NCBI RefSeq assembly: GCF_005048155.1
Contig: NZ_SUMB01000011.1
Location: 186,001 to 250,000, forward strand
DNA: 64,000 nucleotides
Direction of reading: 5' to 3'
Origin: Streptomyces piniterrae
GTDB taxonomy: Bacteria; Actinomycetota; Actinomycetes; Streptomycetales; Streptomycetaceae
The first letter of the stretch is position 1. Every line of letters starts with the position of its first letter. Made by a program: the position numbers and the translations under genes. Of the stretch, positions 27,872 to 35,891 are shown piece after piece. The notes beneath the pieces are model-generated. The model was given only the letters and a program-made list of their open reading frames with translations. It did not search any database and had not been told where the DNA came from.

Positions 27872-28336
27872 CTAACCAGCCACCGACAGCTCGAACCACA
27901 CTGTCTTGCCAGTCTTTCCCCGACGAGTGCCCCAGCGTCGCGCGCTGCACGCCACCAGCTGCAATCCGCGGCCGCCCTCGTCGTCGGGGGTGGCGCTGCG
28001 TTCCTGCGGCGGATCGGGCAGTGGATCGGACACTTCGACGAGCAGCCCGCCGGTGCTGAGCAGCACCATCCGGACGCCGATCGGACCGCTGGCGTAGCGC
28101 AGGGAGTTGGTGACGAGTTCGCTGACGAGCAGGACCGCCACATCGACGGCGCCGTCCAGGCCCCAGTCGTCCAGCACCTGGCGCACGCGGGTGCGGGCGG
28201 TGCGTACGGCGCCCGGATCGGCCGGAAAGCTCCATTCGGCGATGGGGGACCCGGGGATCCTGCCGCGCCGGCGGACTGCGCTGGAGGCGGACTTTGCCGC
28301 AGGCTCCGGGACCCCTGCCGCTGCGCTGTCGCTCAC
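27872..28336 (-). CDS. RsbW-like ATP-binding protein (putative anti-sigma factor kinase)
   Basis: HATPase_c_2 protein of 154 aa from the GTG at 28336, with GGGAAG 8 nt upstream; a GTG three codons earlier is possible. The N-box is VLLVSELVTNSLRY and the G-box region DEGGRGLQLVACSARRWGTR; it ends KTVWFELSVAG. The C-terminus is strikingly like that of the neighbouring SpoIIE protein, suggesting duplication of the module. It probably binds or phosphorylates an STAS antagonist, none of which lies nearby. The two genes are separated by 161 bp containing a 7-bp inverted repeat (CATCGAC/GTCGATG, 27822-27840). Confidence 0.85.
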   Translation of the reverse strand: MSDSAAAGVPEPAAKSASSAVRRRGRIPGSPIAEWSFPADPGAVRTARTRVRQVLDDWGLDGAVDVAVLLVSELVTNSLRYASGPIGVRMVLLSTGGLLVEVSDPLPDPPQERSATPDDEGGRGLQLVACSARRWGTRRGKTGKTVWFELSVAG

Positions 28337-28523
28337 GCCGATCACTTCCCAGCCCGAGGGGATCCCCCGTCGAGCGACCGCACCGCAGGGCCGCGCCGCA
28401 GGACCGCTTCGAAAGGGGCTAATCAGGACATACCCGATATCAACGCCGGAGTATCGCCCTCAAGCGAGCACTGTGACACAAATGGAGCATTCGCGCGCGA
28501 CGAGCGGTACCCGCGGACGCGGG

Positions 28524-28946
28524 TCAGTACCGCGCGCGCTCCGCCCCCGCCGTCGCCACCAGGCGCCGCATCACCTCGGCGACCGCCGGGCGGTCCTGAT
28601 CGAGCCAGTCGACCTGCTGCTCCTCCTCGGGCAGCAGCCAGCGCAGCTCGTCATGATCCTGCAGGGGCCGCGGCACACCCGACACCAGCCGCGCCGTCCA
28701 CACCCGCAGCACATAGCCGGGCCGCAGCACCCACTCCCCCGGAATCCGCTCCAGGGCCCCCGTCTCCACGCCCAGTTCCTCACGCAGCTCGCGCACCAGC
28801 GCCTGCTCGGGCGTCTCACCGTCCTCCACCTTGCCGCCGGGCAGCTCCCAGCGGCCGGACAGGGCAGGCGGTGCGCTGCGCCGTGCGGCCAGCAGCCGCC
28901 CCCGGTCGAGCACCGCTCCACCCACCACTACGCGCAGGGTCGTCAT
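28524..28946 (-). CDS. Nudix (MutT-type) pyrophosphohydrolase
   Basis: 140 aa. The Nudix box is complete: GGKVEDGETPEQALVRELRE followed by ELGV, matching GX5EX7REUXEEXGU. The N-terminal VVVGGAVLDRGRLLAARR and the WELPGGK lead-in are like (d)NTP pyrophosphohydrolases of the MutT/NudG group, which remove oxidised or modified nucleotides. Monocistronic. The exact substrate is open. Confidence 0.88.
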   Translation of the reverse strand: MTTLRVVVGGAVLDRGRLLAARRSAPPALSGRWELPGGKVEDGETPEQALVRELREELGVETGALERIPGEWVLRPGYVLRVWTARLVSGVPRPLQDHDELRWLLPEEEQQVDWLDQDRPAVAEVMRRLVATAGAERARY

Positions 28947-29055
28947 GCGCGGCAGCCTACGTCCCCCGACGGCCTTCCGCTTCCCGCCCCGGGCCGCTCA
29001 GCCCGTATCCCGGACGGCCCCGAGCCCGCCGACCGGCAGCCTCACCGACCGGAGG

Positions 29056-29113
29056 CTCAACCCACCGCCCGGCTGCCTCAACCCACCGCCCGGCTGCCTC
29101 AACCCACCGCCCG
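29056..29113. repeat. 21-bp tandem repeat, 2.8 copies
   Basis: Unit CTCAACCCACCGCCCGGCTGC at 29056-29076 and 29077-29097, with a 16-nt partial third at 29098-29113. The partial copy includes the stop codon and last codons of the small gene on the minus strand, so the array probably grew from that gene's 3' end. Confidence 0.8.
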
Positions 29114-29278
29114 CCCGACTTTCTCGACCACGTAAAGCTGCTGGTGGCTATGGGAATCGAGCCGGTCGGCCACCCGTTCCGCCTCCGCCCGGGTGGCATA
29201 ACGGCCGACGCGATAGCGGTTGCCGCCTTCATCCTGGCGGATGACCAACCAGGGCAGGACGGCTCCACTGTCGGTCAT
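29099..29278 (-). CDS. Small SPOR-like protein
   Basis: 59 aa from the ATG at 29278. The pattern LPWLVIRQDEGGNRYRVGRY then TRAEAERVADRLDSH and QQLYVVEK resembles one half of a SPOR-type fold and is a recurring small Streptomyces protein type. No signal peptide or membrane helix, so cytoplasmic. It ends inside a 21-bp tandem repeat. Function unknown; peptidoglycan binding, as in true SPOR domains, is not shown. Confidence 0.72.
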   Translation of the reverse strand: MTDSGAVLPWLVIRQDEGGNRYRVGRYATRAEAERVADRLDSHSHQQLYVVEKVGRAVG

Positions 29279-29411
29279 CGCGCCCCTCCCTCCGCTGCGC
29301 AGCGCGCCGTTACGCGCCCCTCCTGTGCTGATGCCGAAATCGCAATCCGCATATGCCCGAGCGTACGCCCGACCTTCACGCACCGGATATGGATTTACAC
29401 AAAGAGGTACC

Positions 29412-29466
29412 GAACCGGCCACTCGCGGGCCCGAAATACCGGGAGAGGCCCGCGAGTGGCCGGTTC
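29412..29466 (-). terminator. Terminator with perfect 20-bp stem after APC permease gene
   Basis: Arms 29412-29431 and 29447-29466 are exact reverse complements around a 15-nt loop, starting 39 bp past the permease stop. Confidence 0.82.
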
Positions 29467-29504
29467 TGAGCGCATGCCGAGTCCAGTGATCGGCTGTCGA
29501 CGGG

Positions 29505-31214
29505 TCAGGCGCCGACGGGCGCCTTGTCGTCGTCGGTACGGCGGTCCTCCGCCGTCCGCTCGGCCGTCTCGGCCGCCTCGGCGGCGGCGATCTCGGCCTC
29601 GACCGCGACCAGCGACGGGTTGCGCCAGGAACTGCGGACGCCCCAGTAGTAGAAGGCCAGGCCGATCACCGCGACCAGGAGGATGTCCCAGCCCTCCGGC
29701 AGATAGCCCTTGCCGCCGAACTCCTTGCCGCCCGCCCAGGAGACAGCGGCCATGACCAGCAGATACGCCACCATCCAGGCGCCGGCCTTGACGTGCGGGG
29801 CCAGCTCGGCCCACGGCTTGCGGCCCTGGGTGAGCGGCTTGCCGATCTCGTACCAGGCCCAGACCGGCAGCCCCACGGCCATGATCAGGATGACCTTGCC
29901 GGTCAGCGGCCAGCGGCCCCAGTACAGGACCAGCGAGCCGAAGACCATCGCGACCGGCGCGACGAACGGCATCGAGCGCAGCTTGACCGGCCGCTTGAGG
30001 CCCGGCGAGATACGCCGCAGCGACATCACGGCGACCGGCCCTGTGATGTAGGAGATCACCGTGGCGACGGAGACGATCTCGGCGAGCGAGCCCCAGCCGC
30101 GGAACACCGCCAGGAAGAGGAAGGCGATCGCCAGGTTGAGCAGCAGCGCCGGACGGGGCACACCGGTCTTCTTGTCGACGCGGCCGAAGACGCCGGGCAG
30201 ATGGCCGTTCTCCTGCACGCCGTGGATCATGCGCGAGGTGGTGGCGGCGTAGATCATGCCGGTGCCGGACGGGGACACGAACGCGTCCGCGTAGAGCAGC
30301 AGGGCCAGCCAGTTCAGGCCCCAGGCCACCGCGAGGTCGGCCAGCGGGGAGGTGTAGCCGAGCCCGGCCCAGCCGGCGCCGCCGAGCTTGTCGCCGGGGA
30401 CCGCCATCAGGAACGCGACCTGGAGGCCGACGTAGATGACCAGCGCGATCACGATGGACCAGATGACGGCCTTGGGCAGCGACTTGCCGGGGTTGCGGGC
30501 CTCGGCGGCGAGGTTCAGCGGGGACTGGAAGCCGTTGTAGGCCCAGACGATGCCGGAGACGGCGACGGCGGTGAAGACCGAGCTCCAGCCGTTGGGGGTG
30601 AAGCCGCCGTGGCTGGTGATGTTGTCGGTGTCGAAGTGCGCCAGCATCAGCGCGCTGGCGGTCAGCACCGGGACGACGACCTTGAAGACCGTGATCGCGG
30701 TGTTGGTCTTCGCGAACAGCGAGATCGCGAACCAGTTCAGGAAGAAGTAGAAGACCAGCAGGACGCTGGCGAGCGCGACACCGGTGCCGGTCAGCTCCTT
30801 GCCGTCGTACAGCGCCTGCGCCCAGCCGAACTTCCAGGAGCTCATGTACTGGACGGAGGCGGTGGCCTCACCCGGGATGACGGAGACGATCGCGATCCAG
30901 TTGGCCCAGGCCGCGAGGTAGCCGGCGAGCGAGCCGTGCGAGTACTGGCCGTAGCGGACCATGCCGCCGGCCTTCGGGAACATCGAGCCGAGCTCGGTGT
31001 AGGTGAGCGCGATGGTGAGGGCGACCGCTGCGCCGATGACCCAGGCGAGGATCGCGGCCGGTCCGGCGATGGCGGCGGCCCGCTCGGCTCCGAAGAGCCA
31101 GCCCGAGCCGATGATGGACCCGAGACCCGTGGCCGTCAGGGCAATGGTCCCGAGGGACCGCCGGTAATTCGAATGCGAACCGTGCTCCGCACCCTGGGTT
31201 TTCGTCGTGCTCAC
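29505..31214 (-). CDS. APC-family amino acid permease
   Basis: Integral membrane transporter, 569 aa, with GGAG before the GTG at 31214. About 12-14 helices can be traced, beginning with the conserved GTIALTATGLGSIIGSGWLF unwound-helix motif of helix 1 and including the substrate-helix segment YNGFQSPLNLAAEARNPGKS near residue 225. The C-terminal 40 residues are charged and cytoplasmic (AEAAETAERTAEDRR). Substrate likely an amino acid or amine, not further predictable. A GntR regulator lies 319 bp upstream on the same strand, and a 7-bp inverted repeat in that gap could be an operator. Confidence 0.88.
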   Translation of the reverse strand: MSTTKTQGAEHGSHSNYRRSLGTIALTATGLGSIIGSGWLFGAERAAAIAGPAAILAWVIGAAVALTIALTYTELGSMFPKAGGMVRYGQYSHGSLAGYLAAWANWIAIVSVIPGEATASVQYMSSWKFGWAQALYDGKELTGTGVALASVLLVFYFFLNWFAISLFAKTNTAITVFKVVVPVLTASALMLAHFDTDNITSHGGFTPNGWSSVFTAVAVSGIVWAYNGFQSPLNLAAEARNPGKSLPKAVIWSIVIALVIYVGLQVAFLMAVPGDKLGGAGWAGLGYTSPLADLAVAWGLNWLALLLYADAFVSPSGTGMIYAATTSRMIHGVQENGHLPGVFGRVDKKTGVPRPALLLNLAIAFLFLAVFRGWGSLAEIVSVATVISYITGPVAVMSLRRISPGLKRPVKLRSMPFVAPVAMVFGSLVLYWGRWPLTGKVILIMAVGLPVWAWYEIGKPLTQGRKPWAELAPHVKAGAWMVAYLLVMAAVSWAGGKEFGGKGYLPEGWDILLVAVIGLAFYYWGVRSSWRNPSLVAVEAEIAAAEAAETAERTAEDRRTDDDKAPVGA

Positions 31215-31355
31215 GTGCTGGTCTCCTGGTTATCCCCGTGCCGTGCACAAACTTCGCCATCGTAAGAGCGAATCCGAAGATCGCTTTCCCAGACGTGGCC
31301 AAAAGTCCCGCCCAGCTGAGGGTCTGTGAGGTTTCCAACACCAAGATCCGCATGC

Positions 31356-31381
31356 CATTTGCCAATAAATGCGAGCAAATG
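31356..31381. promoter_or_regulatory. Inverted repeat CATTTGC-N12-GCAAATG, candidate operator
   Basis: Exact 7-bp arms (31356-31362 and 31375-31381), 142 bp upstream of the permease start, in the most AT-rich part of the gap. It could bind the adjacent GntR/UTRA regulator, though HutC-type sites usually have shorter spacers. Confidence 0.3.
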
Positions 31382-31466
31382 GGACAGACGGGTGAGGTTG
31401 TGGGGGTGCCCACGGGATCCGTAGGCAGCGGTGGGGTTACCGGGAGCGGGAGTTGAGGAGAGGGGG

Positions 31467-31527
31467 ACCCGGGTCCTGTCGGAGGGAAGGTGCCGGGGGG
31501 CGGCCTCCCCGCCGACGGGACCCGGGT
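31467..31527 (-). terminator. Terminator hairpin after GntR gene
   Basis: 19-bp arms (31467-31485 and 31509-31527) pair with two mismatches around a 23-nt loop, beginning 7 bp past the GntR stop. Confidence 0.6.
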
Positions 31528-31533
31528 TCCCCG

Positions 31534-32286
31534 CTACTTCACCGGCAGGTGGTACGTCACCCGGTGGCGGTCCGCGAGCGTGACGACATCGGCCGTCTCG
31601 ACCGGCCGGCCGCCCGCGAAGTACGTACGCGAGATGACCAGCACCGCGTGTCCCGGCACCCCGCCCAGCGCCATGGCCTCCTCGGCGAGGCCGGGCCGCG
31701 CCCCGACCTCCTCCATGACGTTGTCCACCACGACATCGATGGCCGCCATCCGCTCGACCACCCCGCGCCCGGCCAGCGGGCCCTCCTCGGGGAGCATCAC
31801 GGGCGTCCGGCCGGTCACCTCCAGCGGCTCCCAGGACGTGGAGAGCATCGACGGCTCGCCCTCGGCCCGGAAGAGGTAGCGGGTCCGCATCACCCGGGCC
31901 CCGGCCGTGAGCCGCAGCCGGGCCGCGACCACCGAACTGGCCGCCTCCTGACCGCTGCTGGACTCCCAGGTGCCCTTCACCCGCTCGTCCGTCTGCTCCT
32001 GCCGGAACGGGGTGGAGGCGACGCCCGAGTGGTAGCCGGCGCGGGCGATCCGGCGCGGCACGGGCTGGGCCCGTACATAGGTGCCGGACCCCGAGCGGCC
32101 CTCGACCAGGCCCTCGGCCATCAGGACCTTGCGCGCTTCCAGGGCGACGGTGTCCGAAACGCCGTACTGCTCACGGATGCGGGCCTGGGAGGGTAGGCGG
32201 GTATGCGGCTGGAGCACCCCGTCGACGATCTTCTGGCGCAGGTCACCGGCGACGCGGAGGTACGCGGGCTGCTCACCGAAAGGCAC
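31534..32286 (-). CDS. GntR-family transcriptional regulator (HutC/UTRA type)
   Basis: 250 aa, GTG at 32286 with GGAGGGG upstream. The N-terminal winged helix-turn-helix covers residues 8-75 (AYLRVAGDLRQKIVDGVL, RLPSQARIREQYGVSDTVAL, GSGTYVR). The C-terminal UTRA effector domain spans about 95-245 and ends with the typical VVTLADRHRVTYHLPV. It probably represses genes nearby in response to a small molecule. Candidates are the APC permease downstream on the same strand and the divergent PIG-L gene. Confidence 0.9.
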   Translation of the reverse strand: MPFGEQPAYLRVAGDLRQKIVDGVLQPHTRLPSQARIREQYGVSDTVALEARKVLMAEGLVEGRSGSGTYVRAQPVPRRIARAGYHSGVASTPFRQEQTDERVKGTWESSSGQEAASSVVAARLRLTAGARVMRTRYLFRAEGEPSMLSTSWEPLEVTGRTPVMLPEEGPLAGRGVVERMAAIDVVVDNVMEEVGARPGLAEEAMALGGVPGHAVLVISRTYFAGGRPVETADVVTLADRHRVTYHLPVK

Positions 32287-32566
32287 GTGCCCCTCCCAAC
32301 AGCTTGACAGTCAGCAACAGCGTGGCAACCGCCCGTTGTCGCCCGCAACCTTCGGCCAGCGATTCACCCGAAGTTACGAATCCCAGCTCAACCGATATAC
32401 AGATCAAGGCCCGAACGGGCGAACCGCCACCCGCCCCGTCCTCGCACGCCCCGCGATCCGCGTTCCGGCCGCCCCACGCGCCCTGTGCACGCCCTTGTGC
32501 GCCCCCGTGTGCGCAGCCTTCGCGGCACACCCGGTGCGCAGTCCGTCGGCATGCCAAGATCGAGAC

Positions 32567-33334
32567 ATGCCCGAAGCATCCAGCACGCCGGCCGCCGAGG
32601 CGCCGCTCGCCCCCATGCCCGAGGACTGGCAGCGCGCCCTGGCCATCGTCGCCCACCCCGACGACCTCGAATACGGCGCCGCGGCGGCCATCGCCGAATG
32701 GACCGCGGCCGGGCGGGAGGTCGGCTATCTGCTGGTCACCCGCGGCGAAGCCGGTATCGACGGGCTCGCGCCCGCCGAGTGCGCCGCGATCCGCGAGGCC
32801 GAGCAGGTCGCCGGCGCGGCGCTGGTCGGCGTCCGCACCGTCGAGTTCCTCGACCACCACGACGGCGTCATCGAGGCCGGTCCGGCGCTGCGCCGCGACC
32901 TTTCCGCGGCCATCCGCCGCCACCGCCCCGAGCTGCTGATCACCCTCAACCACCACGACACCTGGGGCGGCGTCCGCTGGAACAGCCCCGACCACCGGGC
33001 GGTCGGCCGCACCGTCCTGGACGCGGCCGACGACGCGGGCAACCGCTGGATCTTCCCCGAACTCACCGACGAGCAGGGGCTGGAGCCCTGGGGCGGCGTC
33101 CGCTGGGTGGCCGTGGCCGGCTCCCCGTACCCGACGCACGCCGCCGAGGTCGGCCCGGGGATCGAGCGCGCGGTCGCCTCCCTTGCCGCGCATAAGACGT
33201 ACATCAAGGGCCTGGGCGCCGCGGAGAAGGACCCGCACGCCTACGCCCGCGCCTTCATCGAGCCGATGCTGCGGGCGGGCGGCGAACGCTTCCGGGGGAA
33301 GCCGGCCACGCTCTTCCAACTCTTCCCGCGGTAG
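32567..33334 (+). CDS. PIG-L family N-acetylglucosaminyl-type deacetylase
   Basis: Zinc-dependent deacetylase, 255 aa from the ATG at 32567. The zinc-binding AHPDD (residues 31-35, in AIVAHPDDLEYG) and the later HHDTWGG and SPDHRAVG segments supply the His/Asp ligands. LVTRGEAG and FLDHHDG are also typical. Relatives deacetylate GlcNAc conjugates such as the mycothiol precursor or act in antibiotic tailoring. The true mycothiol enzyme cannot be told from paralogues here. Divergent from the GntR gene, 280 bp apart. No clear Shine-Dalgarno; CAAGAT lies 7 nt before the start. Confidence 0.87.
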   Translation: MPEASSTPAAEAPLAPMPEDWQRALAIVAHPDDLEYGAAAAIAEWTAAGREVGYLLVTRGEAGIDGLAPAECAAIREAEQVAGAALVGVRTVEFLDHHDGVIEAGPALRRDLSAAIRRHRPELLITLNHHDTWGGVRWNSPDHRAVGRTVLDAADDAGNRWIFPELTDEQGLEPWGGVRWVAVAGSPYPTHAAEVGPGIERAVASLAAHKTYIKGLGAAEKDPHAYARAFIEPMLRAGGERFRGKPATLFQLFPR

Positions 33335-33408
33335 GGGGTGTTAGCCTGACGGGGGGCGTTGGTCTGGGGCAGGGGGAAGTTGGTCCCCCCGCCCGGTACG
33401 GGAAGTCG

Positions 33409-33786
33409 TCAGGCGGGCACGCTCGCCGCCACGAACTCCCCCACCAGCCCGGCGATCTCCGCCGGCCGCTCCAGCACCATCGCGTGTGTCCCGTCCACGC
33501 CCTCGACGGTCACCTGCGGGTGCGTCCGCGCCAGTTCCCCGAGATCCCGGCTGAGCCCCGCCACATACGCCGCCATCAGCTCGTCGAACCAGTCCGGCAT
33601 GCCGGGCACCGGCGGATTGGGGCGCAGCGCCCGCGCGATCAGCAGCGGGCGGGAGATCCGCCGGTAGAGCGCGAAGAGGTCGAGGCCCGCCATGGCGTCC
33701 TGCATCTCGTGCGCATACGGCCGCCCCGGCCGCAGAAACCGCCGTCCGTCCGCGGTCTCCCCCGGCGACCGCCGGCGTCGGCGATC
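33409..33786 (-). pseudogene. Truncated alpha/beta hydrolase (C-terminal fragment)
   Basis: The frame open from 33786 down to the stop at 33409 reads as the C-terminal third of an alpha/beta hydrolase. It has GRRFLRPGRPYAHEMQDAM, then LYRRISRPLLIARAL, and the terminal VDGTHAMVLERPAEIAGLVG with the catalytic-type His. The nucleophile elbow (GxSxG) and the whole N-terminal core are absent; the frame closes at a stop at 33787-33789, just before the promoter of the Uma2 gene. An ATG at 33705 could start a 98-aa product, but it could not be catalytic. Probably a deletion remnant. Confidence 0.65.
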
Positions 33787-33812
33787 TCATGGTCCGGGTT
33801 TCTGCTACTCGC

Positions 33813-33818
33813 TACGGT
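33813..33818 (+). promoter_or_regulatory. -10 box TACGGT, leaderless start of Uma2 gene
   Basis: TANNNT hexamer 6 nt before the ATG at 33825, which has no Shine-Dalgarno; the transcript would start at or next to the start codon. Confidence 0.5.
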
Positions 33819-33824
33819 GGTGCC

Positions 33825-34406
33825 ATGACCGCACTGCCCGACTGGACGCGCCCACCACGCGCGGAAGGCTGGTTCGCGGAGGACCTGGACCGCCTTCCCG
33901 AGGCCCCTCGCCACACCGAGTTGATCGATGGAGCGCTCGTCTTCGTGATGTCGCCGCAGCGGTCCTGGAACGGCCGCGTCGTCACCGCCCTGACCACCAC
34001 ACTCATGACCCAGGCCCCCGAAGGCTTCGAGGTCGAGCGCGAGATGACCATCCGTCTCGATGACCGCAACCGCCCCGAGCCGGGTCTCCTCCTGACAACC
34101 CTCCCTTACGATCCCGACCGCACGTTCTACCCACCCGACGCCGTACGCCTCGTCGTCGAGGTCGTGTCCCCGGAGTCCGCCCACCGGGACCGCACAGTGA
34201 AGCTCCGGAAATACGCGGAGGCAGGCATCCCGCACTACTGGTGCATCGAGGACGAGTCCGGCTCCCCTGTCGTGCACGTCTATGAACTCGACGAGCCGAC
34301 CCGTGCCTACGCGCCAGCGGGCATCTTTCGCGGATCGCTCCGCCGCCCGGTGCCGTTCGAGATCCATCTCGACCTGGACAAGCTCACGCCGCCCCGGAGC
34401 GGCTGA
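33825..34406 (+). CDS. Uma2/DUF820 family protein with altered catalytic motif
   Basis: 193 aa, restriction-endonuclease-like (PD-(D/E)XK) fold. The family signature is evident in RLVVEVVSPES and RDRTVKLRKYAEAGIPHYW (residues about 107-142), as is the Streptomyces-type end (APAGIFRGSLRRPVPFEI). The upstream motif normally read as PEPD, carrying a metal-binding Asp, is PEPGLLL here, so nuclease activity is doubtful. Family members are abundant in Streptomyces and cyanobacteria, with unknown roles. It lies beside a truncated hydrolase gene, suggesting local rearrangement. Apparently leaderless. Confidence 0.85.
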   Translation: MTALPDWTRPPRAEGWFAEDLDRLPEAPRHTELIDGALVFVMSPQRSWNGRVVTALTTTLMTQAPEGFEVEREMTIRLDDRNRPEPGLLLTTLPYDPDRTFYPPDAVRLVVEVVSPESAHRDRTVKLRKYAEAGIPHYWCIEDESGSPVVHVYELDEPTRAYAPAGIFRGSLRRPVPFEIHLDLDKLTPPRSG

Positions 34407-34472
34407 AAGATCAGCACCAAGGCGGCACGTGGATCCGGAAGGGGCCGGGCTCACTGGCCGGCTCCCGCCGGC

Positions 34473-34913
34473 TCACGCCGCGAGGAGCTCCGCCCACCAG
34501 GTGGTACCGCTCGGGCAGACCCGTGTGCCGCACTCGGCCGCCAGGGCGTCGACGATGTCGAGCCCGCGGCCGTGCTCGCCCGCGCGGGGCTCGACGAACG
34601 GCCGCCCGTCCACCGCCGCGGCTCCCGCGTCGGTGACCTCTACGCGCAGGGCGTCGCGTCCGTCGACGCCCCGCGACAGCCGCAGCACCGCCGGCGGCAC
34701 GGCGTGGACGACCGCGTTGGTGATCAGCTCCGAGATCACGAGGAGCGCGTCCTCGGCGAGGTCGGGGGCCAGATTCCAGTCGGCCAGGACCGTACGCGCC
34801 CGTCGGCGTACGACGGAGACGGCCTCGGGGATGTGCGGCAGCGGGCAGACATGTTCGACCGCCTCCCGAGCCACCGCATCCTCCCGAACCACCGTGTCGA
34901 GTTGTGCCGTCAT
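34473..34913 (-). CDS. RsbW-like ATP-binding protein (putative anti-sigma factor)
   Basis: 146 aa, ATG at 34913 with GGAGG upstream. HATPase_c_2 fold: the N-box is LLVISELITNAVVHA and the G-box region AGEHGRGLDIVDALAAECG; it ends TTWWAELLAA. The N-terminal 30 residues are acidic. Third such module in the window. Such orphan kinases usually lack a linked sigma factor in Streptomyces, so the target is unknown. It is divergent from the IclR gene, 165 bp apart. Confidence 0.86.
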   Translation of the reverse strand: MTAQLDTVVREDAVAREAVEHVCPLPHIPEAVSVVRRRARTVLADWNLAPDLAEDALLVISELITNAVVHAVPPAVLRLSRGVDGRDALRVEVTDAGAAAVDGRPFVEPRAGEHGRGLDIVDALAAECGTRVCPSGTTWWAELLAA

Positions 34914-35012
34914 GCCGCCGCCTCCTTCGAGGCCCGTACCGGCTGGACGCCGGTCTTGAGGGGGACGCTATGGCGAACGGAGGAGGCGGTCAATGAACAG
35001 CGGTCGGCATTG

Positions 35013-35029
35013 TCGAACGCTCGGTTTGA
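35013..35029. promoter_or_regulatory. Imperfect inverted repeat, candidate IclR operator
   Basis: TCGAAC-GCTCG-GTTTGA has one mismatch and lies 50 bp before the IclR start. Two ATTGTC repeats (35009 and 35029 areas) flank it. Autoregulation by the IclR protein is plausible. Confidence 0.3.
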
Positions 35030-35066
35030 ATTGTCAGTATTTTCCGGCTTATGCCGACCACGGGAC

Positions 35067-35072
35067 TACGAT
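35067..35072 (+). promoter_or_regulatory. -10 box TACGAT, leaderless start of IclR gene
   Basis: Near-consensus TANNNT hexamer 6 nt before the ATG at 35079; no Shine-Dalgarno present. Confidence 0.55.
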
Positions 35073-35078
35073 TGCCTC

Positions 35079-35846
35079 ATGGCCGGCCCGGTCCAGTCGA
35101 TCGAACGGGCGGCGGCAATCCTGCGTCTGCTCGCCAGCGGCCCCCGTCGGCTCGGGCTGGGCGAGGTGGCCGCGTCGCTCGGGCTGGCGAAGGGCACCAC
35201 CCACGGCATTCTGCGCACCCTGCAGAACATCGACTTCGTCGAGCAGGACCCGGCGACCGGCAAGTACCAGCTCGGGGCCGCGCTGCTGCACCTGGGCACC
35301 AGCTACCTCGACGTGAACGAGCTGCGGTCCCGCTCCATCAACTGGGCCGACGCCCTGGCCGCCCGCAGCGGGGAGGCAGTCCGCCTGGGCGCACCCCTGG
35401 AGGGCAAGGTGCTGATCGTCCACCACGTCTTCCGCCCCGACGACACCCTCCAGACCCTGGACGTGGGCGCACTGCTGCCGCTGCACGCCTCCTCGCTCGG
35501 CAAGGTGCTGATGGCCTTCGGGAGCGTGCCCCTGGATTCGGCCGTGGAGGCCGGGCTGGAGTCGTACACCCGGCACACCCTGGTCGCCCCGGAGCACCTC
35601 GCCCAGGCGCTCACCGAGGTCCGGGAGCTCGGGTGGGCCGCCGAAGTACAGGAGATGATCATGGGCGAGGCCGGCATCGCCGCGCCGATCCGGGGCCACG
35701 GCGGCCTCGTGGTGGGCGCCATCGGCGCCTCCGGCACGGTCGAGCGGATCTGCGACTCCCAGGGGGTCCCGCAGCCGTCCCTGGTGACCCAGGTCCGCCA
35801 CGCCGCCCGTGCGATCTCCAGAGATCTGGGAGCCGCCCGCTGGTAG
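35079..35846 (+). CDS. IclR-family regulator, GylR-like
   Basis: 255 aa. The N-terminal winged helix (SIERAAAILRLL, GEVAASLGLAKGTTHGILR) covers residues 5-70. The IclR effector domain (about 80-250) contains LPLHASSLGKVLMAF and EAGIAAPIRGHGGLVVGAIG. It lies 45 bp upstream of glpK on the same strand. That recalls gylR of S. coelicolor, which controls the glycerol operon, although gylR is followed by a glycerol facilitator gene that is missing here. It probably senses glycerol or glycerol-3-phosphate and controls glpK (inference). Apparently leaderless. Confidence 0.87.
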   Translation: MAGPVQSIERAAAILRLLASGPRRLGLGEVAASLGLAKGTTHGILRTLQNIDFVEQDPATGKYQLGAALLHLGTSYLDVNELRSRSINWADALAARSGEAVRLGAPLEGKVLIVHHVFRPDDTLQTLDVGALLPLHASSLGKVLMAFGSVPLDSAVEAGLESYTRHTLVAPEHLAQALTEVRELGWAAEVQEMIMGEAGIAAPIRGHGGLVVGAIGASGTVERICDSQGVPQPSLVTQVRHAARAISRDLGAARW

Positions 35847-35891
35847 ACCCCACGCCCGCGGGCCCTCATGCGCCGCAACGGAAGGCTGATC

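Larger units (their letters stand above)
31215..31533. other. 319-bp gap between GntR gene and permease gene
   Basis: No gene seen. It holds the terminator after the GntR gene (31467-31527) and a comparatively AT-rich stretch near 31340-31380 with an inverted repeat, the likely permease promoter region. Confidence 0.55.

Noticed and set aside
28107..29135. 342-codon plus-strand frame ending in repeated THRPAAS units
   Set aside because: It runs opposite the RsbW-like and Nudix genes and through the 21-bp repeat; no start signal or domain.
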